21,119 nt of DNA from Thermodesulfobacteriota bacterium (GTDB taxonomy: Bacteria > Desulfobacterota > Thermodesulfobacteria > Thermodesulfobacteriales > Thermodesulfatatoraceae): positions 1 through 21,119 of the forward strand of contig JAADCO010000134.1 of NCBI GenBank assembly GCA_013154385.1, given 5' to 3'. The first letter of the stretch is position 1, and every line of letters starts with the position of its first letter. Positions 8,458 to 17,648 of the stretch are shown piece by piece. Under the pieces are notes generated by a model, which did not search any database, had not been told where the DNA came from, and was given only the letters and a program-made list of their open reading frames with translations. Both the position numbers and the translations under genes were made by a program.

Positions 8458-9090
8458 CTAGCGATAGAGGCCGTGGGTGAGGATGAACCTGCGCACGCTC
8501 TCGGGCACGAGGAACCGAATCGAGCGGCCGCGCCGGACCGCCCGGCGGATGTTCGTGGAGGAGATCTCCAGCCGGGTCACCGGCACGAAGCGCAGGGTGT
8601 AGGCCCCGGGCAGGCGCAGATAGCCCCCCTCTTCCACCACCTCGGGGAAGACCTCCCGCGCCTTTTCGCGAAAGGCCCTCTCTCCGTCGGAGCCGCGGGA
8701 GATGACGACCAGATGGGCCAGGCGGGGAAGACGCCAGTACTCGAACCAGGTCTCTATCTCGAGAAAGGCGTCGAGCCCGAGGACGAAGAAGTACTCCGCC
8801 GGTTGCTCGGCCCTCAGTCTCTCCAGGGTGCGGACCGAATACGACGGCCCGGGCATCCGGCCCTCGATGTCCGAGACGCGGAACCCCGGCACGCCCTCGA
8901 CTGCCAAGCGGGTCATCTCGAAGCGGTAGGCAAAGGGGGTGAGGTCCGGCCGGTGCTTGTGCGGAGGCTGACCGGCAGGGATGAAGAGGACCTCTTCGAG
9001 CTCGAGGTCCTCGCGCACCTCCTCGGCGGCACGGAGATGACCGTGATGAATGGGGTCGTAAGTGCCGCCGAGGATGCCTATTCGTTTCAT
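8458..9090 (-). CDS. nadD: Nicotinate-nucleotide adenylyltransferase
   Basis: The enzyme adenylates nicotinate mononucleotide to deamido-NAD in NAD synthesis. The nucleotidyltransferase start GGTYDPIHHGHL contains the HxGH motif (15-18), and the C-terminal ISSTNIR motif that contacts ATP phosphates is present. The length of 210 residues is typical. The ATG at 9090 gives the family start MKRIGILGG. A TTG at 9099 would add three residues and is actually better spaced from the weak GAGG at 9107-9104, so the true start could be either. It sits between proA and smc on the same strand with a 23-base gap. proA-nadD adjacency is common in bacteria (often with obgE and rsfS, absent here). Confidence 0.95.
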   Translation of the reverse strand: MKRIGILGGTYDPIHHGHLRAAEEVREDLELEEVLFIPAGQPPHKHRPDLTPFAYRFEMTRLAVEGVPGFRVSDIEGRMPGPSYSVRTLERLRAEQPAEYFFVLGLDAFLEIETWFEYWRLPRLAHLVVISRGSDGERAFREKAREVFPEVVEEGGYLRLPGAYTLRFVPVTRLEISSTNIRRAVRRGRSIRFLVPESVRRFILTHGLYR

Positions 9091-9113
9091 GAGAACCAAA
9101 GGACCTCGAGGCC

Positions 9114-10370
9114 CTACTCTCTGATCTGCCCTTCGCCGAAGACGATGAACTTGAGCGTCGTCAGCTCCTCAAGGGCCATGGGTCCGTAGGCGTGGAGCTT
9201 GGTGGTGGAGATGCCGATCTCCGCGCCCAGACCGAGCTGACCGCCGTCGTTGAAACGGGTGGAGGCGTTCACCATGACCACGGAGGCGTCCACCTCGCGC
9301 AGGAACCGCAGGGAGCGCTGATAGTCTTCGGTGACGATGCTCTCGGTGTGGTTGGAGCCGTAGCGGTCAATGTGGTCCAGGGCCTCGTCGAAGCTCTTGA
9401 CCACCTTCACCGCCAGGATGAGGTCCAGGTACTCGGCCTCCCAGTCCTCTTCCGTGGCGGGTTTGGCCCAGGGGACGAGTTCCCGGGTCTTCTCGCAACC
9501 CCTGATCTCGACCCCGGCCTCGCGGAACTCCTCGCACATGTCCGGCAGGAACTCCTTGGCCACGGCCTCGTGAACGAGCATGGTCTCCATGGCGTTGCAG
9601 ACTCCGGGGCGCTGGACCTTGGCGTTGAAGCAAATGCGGCGCGCCTTGTCGAGATCCGCAAAGCGGTCCACGTAAACGTGGCACACCCCCTTGTAGTGCT
9701 TGAGCACCGGGATGCGGGAGTTCTCCGTGACGAAACGGATGAGCCCTTCCCCGCCGCGGGGGATGATGAGATCAATGTAGTCTTCGAGCTTCAGGAGCTC
9801 GTTCACCGCCGCGCGGTCGGTGATGGGGATGACCTGCACGGCCCCTTCCGGCGCCCCGGCAGCAGCCAGGGCATCCTGGAAGAGCCGGGCCAGGGCCAGG
9901 TTGGAGTTTATGGCCTCGGAGCCGCCGCGGAGCACGACGGCGTTTCCGCTCTTGAAGCAAAGACCCGCGGCGTCGATGGTCACGTTGGGCCGGCTCTCGT
10001 AGATCATGGCGATGACGCCGAGGGGGATGCGCATGCGCCCCACCCACAGCCCGTTTGGCCGACGCCACATCTTGACCACCTCCCCCACGGGATCAGGAAG
10101 GGCCGCCACCTCCTCAAGGCCCTGGGCCATGCCCTCGATGACCTTGTCCGAGAGGGTGAGGCGATCTATCAGCGCGGCGGAAAGCCCCTTTTCGTGCGCC
10201 GCCGCCAGGTCCTTCTCGTTCTCCTCCTGGAGAAAGGCCCTTTCCGCGCGCAGTCTCTCCGCCACGTCCCTCAGGACGCGGTTCTTGACCTCGGTGGAGA
10301 GATACGCCAGCTCTCTGGCAGCAGCCTTCGCTTTCTTGCCGATCTCAAGGACCAGTTCTTGCACGTCCAT
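9114..10370 (-). CDS. proA: Gamma-glutamyl phosphate reductase
   Basis: This is the second step of proline synthesis: NADPH-dependent reduction of gamma-glutamyl phosphate to glutamate semialdehyde. The 418-residue length and aldehyde-dehydrogenase fold are as expected. The catalytic cysteine is Cys258 in RPGVCNAMET. The nucleotide-binding region includes MIYESRPNVT (about 122-131) and the LRGGSEAI segment (148-154). The ATG at 10370 has AAGGAGG about seven bases upstream. No proB is in the window, so the partner kinase must be encoded elsewhere. The gap to hslU is 64 bases, the second longest within the cluster, and holds an inverted repeat, so proA may start a sub-transcript or be partly attenuated. 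Confidence 0.97.
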   Translation of the reverse strand: MDVQELVLEIGKKAKAAARELAYLSTEVKNRVLRDVAERLRAERAFLQEENEKDLAAAHEKGLSAALIDRLTLSDKVIEGMAQGLEEVAALPDPVGEVVKMWRRPNGLWVGRMRIPLGVIAMIYESRPNVTIDAAGLCFKSGNAVVLRGGSEAINSNLALARLFQDALAAAGAPEGAVQVIPITDRAAVNELLKLEDYIDLIIPRGGEGLIRFVTENSRIPVLKHYKGVCHVYVDRFADLDKARRICFNAKVQRPGVCNAMETMLVHEAVAKEFLPDMCEEFREAGVEIRGCEKTRELVPWAKPATEEDWEAEYLDLILAVKVVKSFDEALDHIDRYGSNHTESIVTEDYQRSLRFLREVDASVVMVNASTRFNDGGQLGLGAEIGISTTKLHAYGPMALEELTTLKFIVFGEGQIRE

Positions 10371-10396
10371 CGCGGCCTCCTTGTGCGGCGAATTGC

Positions 10397-10430
10397 CTTT
10401 CCAATACCAAAAGAGACCACGCTTGGAAAG
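10397..10430 (-). repeat. Inverted repeat between hslU and proA
   Basis: CTTTCCAA (10397-10404) and TTGGAAAG (10423-10430) can form a perfect 8-bp stem with an 18-base loop in the hslU-proA gap. No T-run follows, so a simple intrinsic terminator is unlikely. An mRNA processing element or protein-binding site is possible. Confidence 0.35.
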
Positions 10431-10434
10431 CTGG

Positions 10435-11775
10435 CTAGAGGATGAAGCGGCTCAAATCGAGGTCCTTGGCGATGCCGGCCAGCTTCTCGCGCACGTATTC
10501 CGCCGTGATGACGACCTTGGTGGGGGCCACGTCCGGGGCCTCGAAGGAGATGTCCTCAAGGAGCTTCTCCATCACCGTGTAGAGGCGCCGCGCCCCGATG
10601 TTCTCCGTGCGTTCGTTCACCTCGAAGGCGATCCGCGCGATCTCCCGCACCCCTTCGGGGGTGAACTCGAGCGTCACCCCTTCGGTCTCGAGAAGGGCCT
10701 TGTACTGCTTGATGAGGGCGTTTTCCGGCTCGGTGAGGATGCGCACGAAGTCCTCCTCGGTGAGGGGGTCGAGCTCCACGCGAATGGGGAAGCGCCCCTG
10801 GAGCTCGGGGATGAGATCCGAGGGCTTGGCCACGTGGAACGCGCCGCTGGCGATGAAGAGGATGTGATCCGTGCGCACCATGCCGTAGCGGGTGTTCACC
10901 GTGGTGCCCTCGACGATGGGAAGGAGGTCCCGCTGCACGCCTTCGCGGGAGACGTCCGGCCCGCTTCCGGTGCCGGCGCGCGCGGTGATCTTGTCTATCT
11001 CGTCGAGGAAGATGATGCCGCTTGTCTCCACCCGCCGGATGGCCTCCTTGGTGACCTTGTCCATGTCTATGAGCTTGTTGGCCTCCTCCTGCTTGAGGAG
11101 CTCAAGCGCCTCCTTGACCTTCATGCGCTTGCGCTTGGGACGCTTGGGGAAGAGGCTTCCCATCATGTCGCGCAACTGCTGTTCCAGATCCTCCAGACCC
11201 GCGGCGGCGAAGACCTCCACCATCGGGGCGGCGCGCTGCGAGAGCTCGATCTCCACGTATCTTTCGTCGAGCTCTCCCCGGCGCAACTTCTCCCGGAAGC
11301 GCTCCCTGGTGGAAGACATGTCCGCCTCGGTTTCCGTGGAAAGAGGCGGCAGGAGAAGATCAAGCACGCGCTCCTCCGCGAGATAGGCGGCCTTTTCCTG
11401 CACGCGCTTCTGCTCCTCCTCGCGCACCATCTCCACGGCCATGTGCACCAGGTCCCGAATCATGGATTCCACGTCCCGCCCCACGTAGCCCACTTCCGTG
11501 AACTTGGTGGCCTCGACCTTGAGGAAGGGCGAACCCGAAAGCTTGGCCAGCCGCCGGGCGATCTCCGTCTTACCCACGCCCGTGGGCCCGATCATGATGA
11601 TGTTCTTGGGGTATATCTCCTCCCTCAGGGGTTGAGGGACCTGTTGGCGCCGCCAGCGATTGCGCAGGGCAATGGCCACGGCCCGCTTGGCCTTGTCCTG
11701 GCCGACGATGTACTTGTCGAGCTCCGCCACGATCTCGCGGGGGGTGAGTTCTTCTCGTCTCTCAAGGGCCTTCAT
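10435..11775 (-). CDS. hslU: HslU, ATPase/unfoldase subunit of the HslUV (ClpYQ) protease
   Basis: HslU is the AAA+ hexamer that unfolds proteins and feeds them to HslV in the cytosol. Walker A is GPTGVGKT (63-70), the pore loop is GYVG (96-99) and Walker B is IIFLDE (254-259). A charged I-domain lies between about 110 and 245. The C-terminus DLSRFIL is the family tail that inserts into HslV to activate it. The 446-residue length matches the family. The ATG at 11775 is preceded by a strong TAGGAGGTGG. An upstream in-frame GTG at 11778 is also possible but less likely. It lies 11 bases after hslV, so the two subunits are surely co-expressed. Confidence 0.97.
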   Translation of the reverse strand: MKALERREELTPREIVAELDKYIVGQDKAKRAVAIALRNRWRRQQVPQPLREEIYPKNIIMIGPTGVGKTEIARRLAKLSGSPFLKVEATKFTEVGYVGRDVESMIRDLVHMAVEMVREEEQKRVQEKAAYLAEERVLDLLLPPLSTETEADMSSTRERFREKLRRGELDERYVEIELSQRAAPMVEVFAAAGLEDLEQQLRDMMGSLFPKRPKRKRMKVKEALELLKQEEANKLIDMDKVTKEAIRRVETSGIIFLDEIDKITARAGTGSGPDVSREGVQRDLLPIVEGTTVNTRYGMVRTDHILFIASGAFHVAKPSDLIPELQGRFPIRVELDPLTEEDFVRILTEPENALIKQYKALLETEGVTLEFTPEGVREIARIAFEVNERTENIGARRLYTVMEKLLEDISFEAPDVAPTKVVITAEYVREKLAGIAKDLDLSRFIL

Positions 11776-11786
11776 CACGCCACCTC

Positions 11787-12314
11787 CTAAAGTTCCTCCA
11801 CCACCACTTCCTCGTTGGTGTAAACGCAAATAGAAGCAGCTATTTTGAGAGCCTCAAGAGCCACTTCCTTGGCCGAAAGATCGGTGTGTCGCAAAAGGGC
11901 CTTGGCCGCCGCCAGGGCCATGGCTCCTCCGGAACCAATGGCCAGGACGTCTTCGTCGGGTTCCATGACGTCGCCGGCTCCGGAGAGGAGGAGCATGTGC
12001 TGGCGATCGCAGGCGATGAGCATGGCCTCCAGGCGGCGCAGCGTCCGCTCGGTGCGCCAGTCCTTGGCCAGTTCCACGGCTGCCCGGACCAATTGCCCCC
12101 CGTACTGCTCGAGCTTCTTCTCCAGGCGCTCGAAGAGCGTAAGGGCGTCAGCGGTGGCGCCGGCAAACCCCACCAGCACCTTGTCGTGATAGAGCCGCCG
12201 CACCTTGCGCGCGCGGTGCTTGAGGATCGTCTCCCCCAGGGAGACCTGGCCGTCCCCGGCCACCACCACCCGGTTGTCTCTCTTTACGGCGAGGATCGTG
12301 GTTCCTTTCAACAT
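11787..12314 (-). CDS. hslV: HslV, proteolytic subunit of the HslUV (ClpYQ) protease
   Basis: This is an N-terminal threonine peptidase of the proteasome-beta fold that forms a dodecamer capped by HslU. The sequence starts MLKGTTILAV. The expected nucleophile is Thr5, so a four-residue propeptide (MLKG) would have to be removed, rather than Met alone as in E. coli. The conserved GDGQVSLG follows, and a GSGG motif lies in the C-terminal half. The length is 175 residues. The ATG at 12314 has CGGAG five bases upstream. It is placed 10 bases after xerC and 11 bases before hslU, in the order xerC-hslV-hslU. Thr rather than Ser at the active site separates it from Bacillus ClpQ despite the similar gene order. 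Confidence 0.97.
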   Translation of the reverse strand: MLKGTTILAVKRDNRVVVAGDGQVSLGETILKHRARKVRRLYHDKVLVGFAGATADALTLFERLEKKLEQYGGQLVRAAVELAKDWRTERTLRRLEAMLIACDRQHMLLLSGAGDVMEPDEDVLAIGSGGAMALAAAKALLRHTDLSAKEVALEALKIAASICVYTNEEVVVEEL

Positions 12315-12324
12315 GTGTGCTCCG

Positions 12325-13239
12325 CTATTTTTTCTCCTCTTCTTTAATCCTCCTGGACGGGCTGGCAACCTTTTGCGCACGGGGATGGGCTCGATCGTAA
12401 ACCGCGGCCAGATGGGAGAAATCGAGATGCGTGTAGCGTTGCGTGGTGGAGAGGCGGGCGTGACCGAGCATCTCCTGGATGGCCCGCAGGTCGGCGCCGG
12501 ATTCCAAGAGATGCGTGGCGAAGGAATGGCGCAGGGTGTGGGGAGAGACCCGGGGCAACCCCAGCTTCAGGGCGTAGGTCTTGATGATGCGATGGATGCT
12601 GCGGCTGGTGAGCGGCCCGCCGCGCACGTTGAGGAAGAGCTCCGGCGTGTTGAGCTTGCGCCTCTTGAGCAGCTCCTCGCGCGCAGGCAGATAGGCAAGA
12701 AGCGCCTCCTTGGCCTTCTTCCCGAAGGGAGCAAGCCTTTCCTTGCCCCCTTTTCCCCTGACGCGCACGACCATGAGTTCGAGGGAGACCATCTCCGGCG
12801 TGAGGGAAGCCAGCTCGGAGACGCGAAGCCCCGCGCCGTAGAGGAGCTCGAGGATGGCCCGGTCCCTCTTCGCCTTGAAGGAATCCCCCTTCGGGGCCTC
12901 CACCAGGGCGAAGGCCTCGTCCACGGAGAGCACCCGGGGCAGGCGCTGTTCCGTGCGCGGGCCCCGCAGATAGAGCAGACGCTGATCGCGGAGCCGGCCC
13001 TGACGCTTGAGAAAGCGGAAAAAACTGCGGTAAGCCGCTATCTTCCTGGCCAGAGTGGTCCGGGCCGCGGTCTTGGCCACGCGGGCCAGGAAGAGGCGCA
13101 CCTCCGGCAACCGGGCTTCGGCCAGGTCCTTGCCCAGGTGCTCCTTAAGCTGCTCCAGGTCGAGACGATAGGCGCGGATGGTCTCGGCGGAAGCTCCCTT
13201 CTGGTCTCTCAGGTATTCAAGGAACTCTTCGATGGCCAC
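12325..13239 (-). CDS. xerC: XerC/XerD-type tyrosine recombinase
   Basis: This is a site-specific tyrosine recombinase that probably resolves chromosome dimers at dif. The N-terminal SAM-like core-binding domain (about 1-95) precedes the catalytic domain (about 100-285). All six catalytic positions are visible: Arg139 (GLRVSEL), Lys163 (GKGGKER), His234 and Arg237 (HTLRHSF), His260 (GHA) and Tyr269 (QRYTHL). Spacing matches E. coli XerD almost exactly. The length is 304 residues with a basic/acidic C-terminal tail. The start is GTG at 13239, the first possible start after an in-frame TGA. Sequence alone cannot separate XerC from XerD or other Xer types, but adjacency to hslVU supports XerC (CodV-like). 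It is the first gene of the minus-strand cluster. No confident promoter was found in 13240-13345. Confidence 0.92.
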   Translation of the reverse strand: MAIEEFLEYLRDQKGASAETIRAYRLDLEQLKEHLGKDLAEARLPEVRLFLARVAKTAARTTLARKIAAYRSFFRFLKRQGRLRDQRLLYLRGPRTEQRLPRVLSVDEAFALVEAPKGDSFKAKRDRAILELLYGAGLRVSELASLTPEMVSLELMVVRVRGKGGKERLAPFGKKAKEALLAYLPAREELLKRRKLNTPELFLNVRGGPLTSRSIHRIIKTYALKLGLPRVSPHTLRHSFATHLLESGADLRAIQEMLGHARLSTTQRYTHLDFSHLAAVYDRAHPRAQKVASPSRRIKEEEKK

Positions 13240-13345
13240 TTCCTTGATCTTAAGTCAGCCGGAGCCCGCGGGCAATCGCTCTTCAGCCCCCTCCCCTGCA
13301 CGCGGGCCATTGGTTAGTATTTCGTCACTTACGGAGAAAGAGCCC

Positions 13346-13996
13346 ATGTCCGTCTTTCGCGAACTCTTCGAAAGGATGTATCAGGCCCTCGGGCCCCAGC
13401 ACTGGTGGCCCGGAGAGACCCCTTTCGAGGTCTGCGTGGGGGCCATCCTCACCCAGAACACCAACTGGCAAAACGTGGAAAGGGCCATCGAGAACCTGAA
13501 GAAACACGGGGCGCTGGCCCCCCGCGTCCTCTACGAGATGCCCCTTGAAGAGCTTGCGGTCCTCATCCGTCCCGCAGGGTACTTCCGCGTCAAGGCCAAG
13601 CGCCTCAAGAACTTCGTCCGCTTCCTGATGGAAAAGTACGGGGGAAGGCTCGAGGACCTCTTCGCCCAGGGGCTCGACCGCGCGCGCGAGGAGCTCCTCT
13701 CGGTCTCCGGCATCGGCCCGGAGACCGCGGATTCCATCCTGCTCTACGCCGGAGGGTTGCCCACGTTCGTCATCGACGCCTACACCAAACGCATCCTGTG
13801 CCGCCACGGCCTGGCCACCGAAGAGATGGGCTACGAGGACCTGCGGGAACGCTTCATGAAGCACCTGCCGCACGACGCCGAGCTCTTCAACGAGTATCAC
13901 GCCCTCTTCGTGGCGGTGGGCAAGGAGTTCTGCCGGCCCAGACACCCCCGCTGCGAGGAGTGTCCGCTCAGGGATTTTTCTCCGGAGAAGTGCTAG
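13346..13996 (+). CDS. Endonuclease III-superfamily (HhH-GPD) DNA glycosylase, probably 4Fe-4S
   Basis: This is a base-excision repair glycosylase of the HhH-GPD superfamily. The start region HWWPGETPFEV followed by GAILTQNTNW (32-41) closely recalls MagIII-type 3-methyladenine glycosylases and the endonuclease III-related group. The helix-hairpin-helix is SVSGIGPETAD (119-129) and the catalytic Asp is Asp144 (FVIDAYTKR). Glu126 stands where endonuclease III has its lyase Lys (Lys120), which predicts a monofunctional glycosylase without AP-lyase activity. Cys196, 203, 206 and 216 form Cx6Cx2Cx9C, close to the Cx6Cx2Cx5C iron-sulfur loop but with a longer last gap. The damaged base is unknown. 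The length is 216 residues. The ATG at 13346 is preceded only by a weak GGAG. Its 3' end overlaps the convergent channel gene by 29 bases. Confidence 0.88.
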   Translation: MSVFRELFERMYQALGPQHWWPGETPFEVCVGAILTQNTNWQNVERAIENLKKHGALAPRVLYEMPLEELAVLIRPAGYFRVKAKRLKNFVRFLMEKYGGRLEDLFAQGLDRAREELLSVSGIGPETADSILLYAGGLPTFVIDAYTKRILCRHGLATEEMGYEDLRERFMKHLPHDAELFNEYHALFVAVGKEFCRPRHPRCEECPLRDFSPEKC

Positions 13997-15221
13997 GGCC
14001 TTCCATCAGGGCCTTGAGCCCCTCCCGCAGGTCGTTCCCCGTGGGCATCTGATAGACCCGCAGATCGAACTCTCCCGCGGTGGAGAGGATGTGATCGAAG
14101 ATGTCGGCCTGCACCCTCTCGTAGGGGACCCAGCGGGTGTCAGCCACGAAGCAGTAGACCTCCAGAGGCAGGCCCTGGGGCGTGGGAGCGAGCTGACGCA
14201 CCATGAGGGTCATGTCCTTCCTGATCTTCGGATGATGGCGCAGGTACTCCTCGATGTAGATGCGGAAGGTCCCGAGGTTGGTCAGGCGACGACCGTTGAG
14301 GGGCGAGGCCGCGGTGTCGATGCCGTGCGCGCGGTTGTAGGCCTCGATCTCCTGAAGCTTGTCCCGCAGATAGTCGCGGAGGAGATGGACCTTCTTCAGG
14401 CGCGCGAGGAGCTCTTCGTCAAGGAGCTTCACCGTGGCCTGGTCCACGAGGATGGCCCGCTTGATCCGTCGGCCGCCGGCAAGCTCCATGCCGCGCCAGT
14501 TCTTGAAGGACTCCTCGAGGAACTTGTAGGTGGGGATGACCACGATGGTCTTGTCCCAGTTCTGCACCTTGATGGTGTGCAGGGCGATGTCCACCACCTC
14601 GCCGTCGGCCCCGTACTTGGGCATCTCGATCCAGTCTCCGATGCGGAAGAGGTCCTGCGAGACGATCTGGAAGCTCGCCACGAACGAGAGCAGCGTGTGG
14701 CGAAAGATGATGAGGAGGATGGCGGAGACGGCGCCGAGACCGGAGAGGAAGACCCAGGGGGAGCGGTTGAGCAGTGAAGCCAGCCCGATGATGACCGCCG
14801 CGGCGTAGATGAAGATCTTGACGATCTGGACGTAGCCCTTGATGGGATGCTCCCGCGCAATGGGATGACGCTCGTAGAAGGCCACCCCCACGGAGAGGAG
14901 GCGGTCAAGGAGCACGGCCACGAGCACCACCCAGCCCACGGACACCAGGCGCTCGGCCACCGGGGCGAAGGTGGGCAGGAACTGCACCCCGAGATGGAGG
15001 ATGAAGAGGGCCACGGCGTAGGCCGCAAGGTTGTAGACGCGGTACTGGGAAAGGAGGTCGTCGAGGGTGTTGCTCGTGCGCGCGGAGAAACGATGGGCCG
15101 TTTCCACGACCACCTTCTTGGCCACCAGGAAACCCGCGCCCGAGAGGAAGAGGATCACGATGGCGCGCAGGAGCTCGTTCTCTACGAGGTGACGATAAAG
15201 GGTGTTAAAATCGAAACTCAT
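13968..15221 (-). CDS. ybdG: YbdG-type (MscS superfamily) mechanosensitive ion channel
   Basis: This is an inner-membrane miniconductance mechanosensitive channel that protects against osmotic downshock or acts as an osmotic sensor. Five hydrophobic segments are predicted, at about 17-35, 63-82, 91-113, 132-151 and 156-175; the last corresponds to the pore-lining helix. The soluble beta domain has the YbdG hallmark string around RIGDWIEMP (193-201), KVQNWDKTI and FKNWRGME (239-246), then GGRRIKR. The 417-residue length fits YbdG. The ATG at 15221 (MSFDFNTLY) was chosen over a TTG at 15233 because the latter has no ribosome binding site. The gene is divergent from the histidine kinase with 20 bases between starts, and convergent with and overlapping the glycosylase gene by 29 bases. 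Confidence 0.93.
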   Translation of the reverse strand: MSFDFNTLYRHLVENELLRAIVILFLSGAGFLVAKKVVVETAHRFSARTSNTLDDLLSQYRVYNLAAYAVALFILHLGVQFLPTFAPVAERLVSVGWVVLVAVLLDRLLSVGVAFYERHPIAREHPIKGYVQIVKIFIYAAAVIIGLASLLNRSPWVFLSGLGAVSAILLIIFRHTLLSFVASFQIVSQDLFRIGDWIEMPKYGADGEVVDIALHTIKVQNWDKTIVVIPTYKFLEESFKNWRGMELAGGRRIKRAILVDQATVKLLDEELLARLKKVHLLRDYLRDKLQEIEAYNRAHGIDTAASPLNGRRLTNLGTFRIYIEEYLRHHPKIRKDMTLMVRQLAPTPQGLPLEVYCFVADTRWVPYERVQADIFDHILSTAGEFDLRVYQMPTGNDLREGLKALMEGPSTSPEKNP

Positions 15222-15241
15222 CAAAGGCCCCAAGAAGTTTT

Positions 15242-16223
15242 ATGGAAGATTACAAAATCTTTGCCGGAATGAAAGATGCCCTGGCCCTCGTAGAGGGGGA
15301 CCGGCTCGTCTACGCCAATCAGGCCTTCAAGAAGCTCTTTCGGCTGGGTGAGGAGATTCCTCCACTCCGGGAGCTCTTCGACCACCCGCCGCAGGAATAC
15401 GGCCTCTTCGAGCTGGTGGCCAACCGCCTGGACGGCACGAACTTCGAGGCCGAGGTCATCAAGCTCCCCTATCGGGACGACGTGTCCCAGCTCCTGGTTC
15501 GCGACGTGAGCGAGCGCCGCGCCACGGAGAAGATGTGGCTCCAGGCCGAAAGGCTTACGGCCATGGGAAAGCTCGCCGGGGAGATCGCCCACGAGATCAA
15601 CAACCCCCTCGGCGGCATCATGCTCTACGGAAACCTCCTCAAGGAAGACCTGCCCGCCGAGAGCCCCCTCCTCGAGTACGTGGACAAGATCATCAAGCTC
15701 GCCACCCGTTGCCGCATCATCGCCAAGGCCCTTCTCAACTTCGGCCGCCCGGAGGACGGGCTCGAGGAGTGGGTGGACGTGAACCGCGTGCTCCAGGACA
15801 TGTTCTCCCTCATCGCGGATCACCGCCTGTTCCGCGGGATAGACGTGCGCTGGGAGCTGACCGAGGGGCTCCCGCTGGTGCAGGGAAACCGGAGCCAACT
15901 GGAGCAGGTGGTCCTAAACCTCATCATCAACGCCGGCGAAGCCATGGAGGGCCGCGGCGTGCTCACCCTGCGCACCTACGCCTCGGAAGACGAAATGGTC
16001 ATCTTCGAAGTGGAGGACACCGGGCCGGGGATTCCGCCGGAACTCGTCTCCCGCATCTTCGAACCCTTCTTCACCACCAAGACCGGAGGCAAGGGCACCG
16101 GGTTGGGGTTGGCCATTTGTCACGGTATAGTCAAAAGACACGGTGGAAAAATAGAAGTGGAGAGCAAGCCTGGTGAGGGAGCCCTTTTCCGCGTCAAACT
16201 TCCACGCCTCCATTACGAAACCC

Positions 16224-16231
<8 letters not shown>
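15242..16231 (+). CDS. Soluble PAS-type sensor histidine kinase (NtrB-like)
   Basis: This is a two-component sensor kinase without membrane segments, so it is expected to sense a cytosolic or partner-borne signal. A PAS-like domain (about 8-90, with LVYANQAFKKLF) is followed by the HisKA dimerisation domain with phospho-acceptor His117 in GEIAHEINNPL. The HATPase domain has the N box NLIINAGEAM (226-235), G1 DTGPGIP (259-265), the F box FEPFFTT and G2 GKGTGLGL (283-290). The length is 329 residues. The ATG at 15242 has only a weak AAGAAG upstream. It overlaps the response regulator by eight bases, so the pair is translationally coupled. The signal is unknown. The divergent mechanosensitive channel is a candidate target or partner. 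Confidence 0.93.
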
Positions 16232-17570
<1,339 letters not shown>

Positions 17571-17648
17571 ACCCCGTTCCCAAATTTGATTTGAGCTTTG
17601 GGCAGGTTTAGGGTAGGGCTTTTAAAAAACCACCTGAAGGAGGGTGCC

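Noticed and set aside
17579..17602. CCCAAA/TTTGGG inverted repeat after the response regulator, considered as a terminator
   Set aside because: A 6-bp AT-rich stem with a 12-base loop and no adjacent T-tract is too weak to call.
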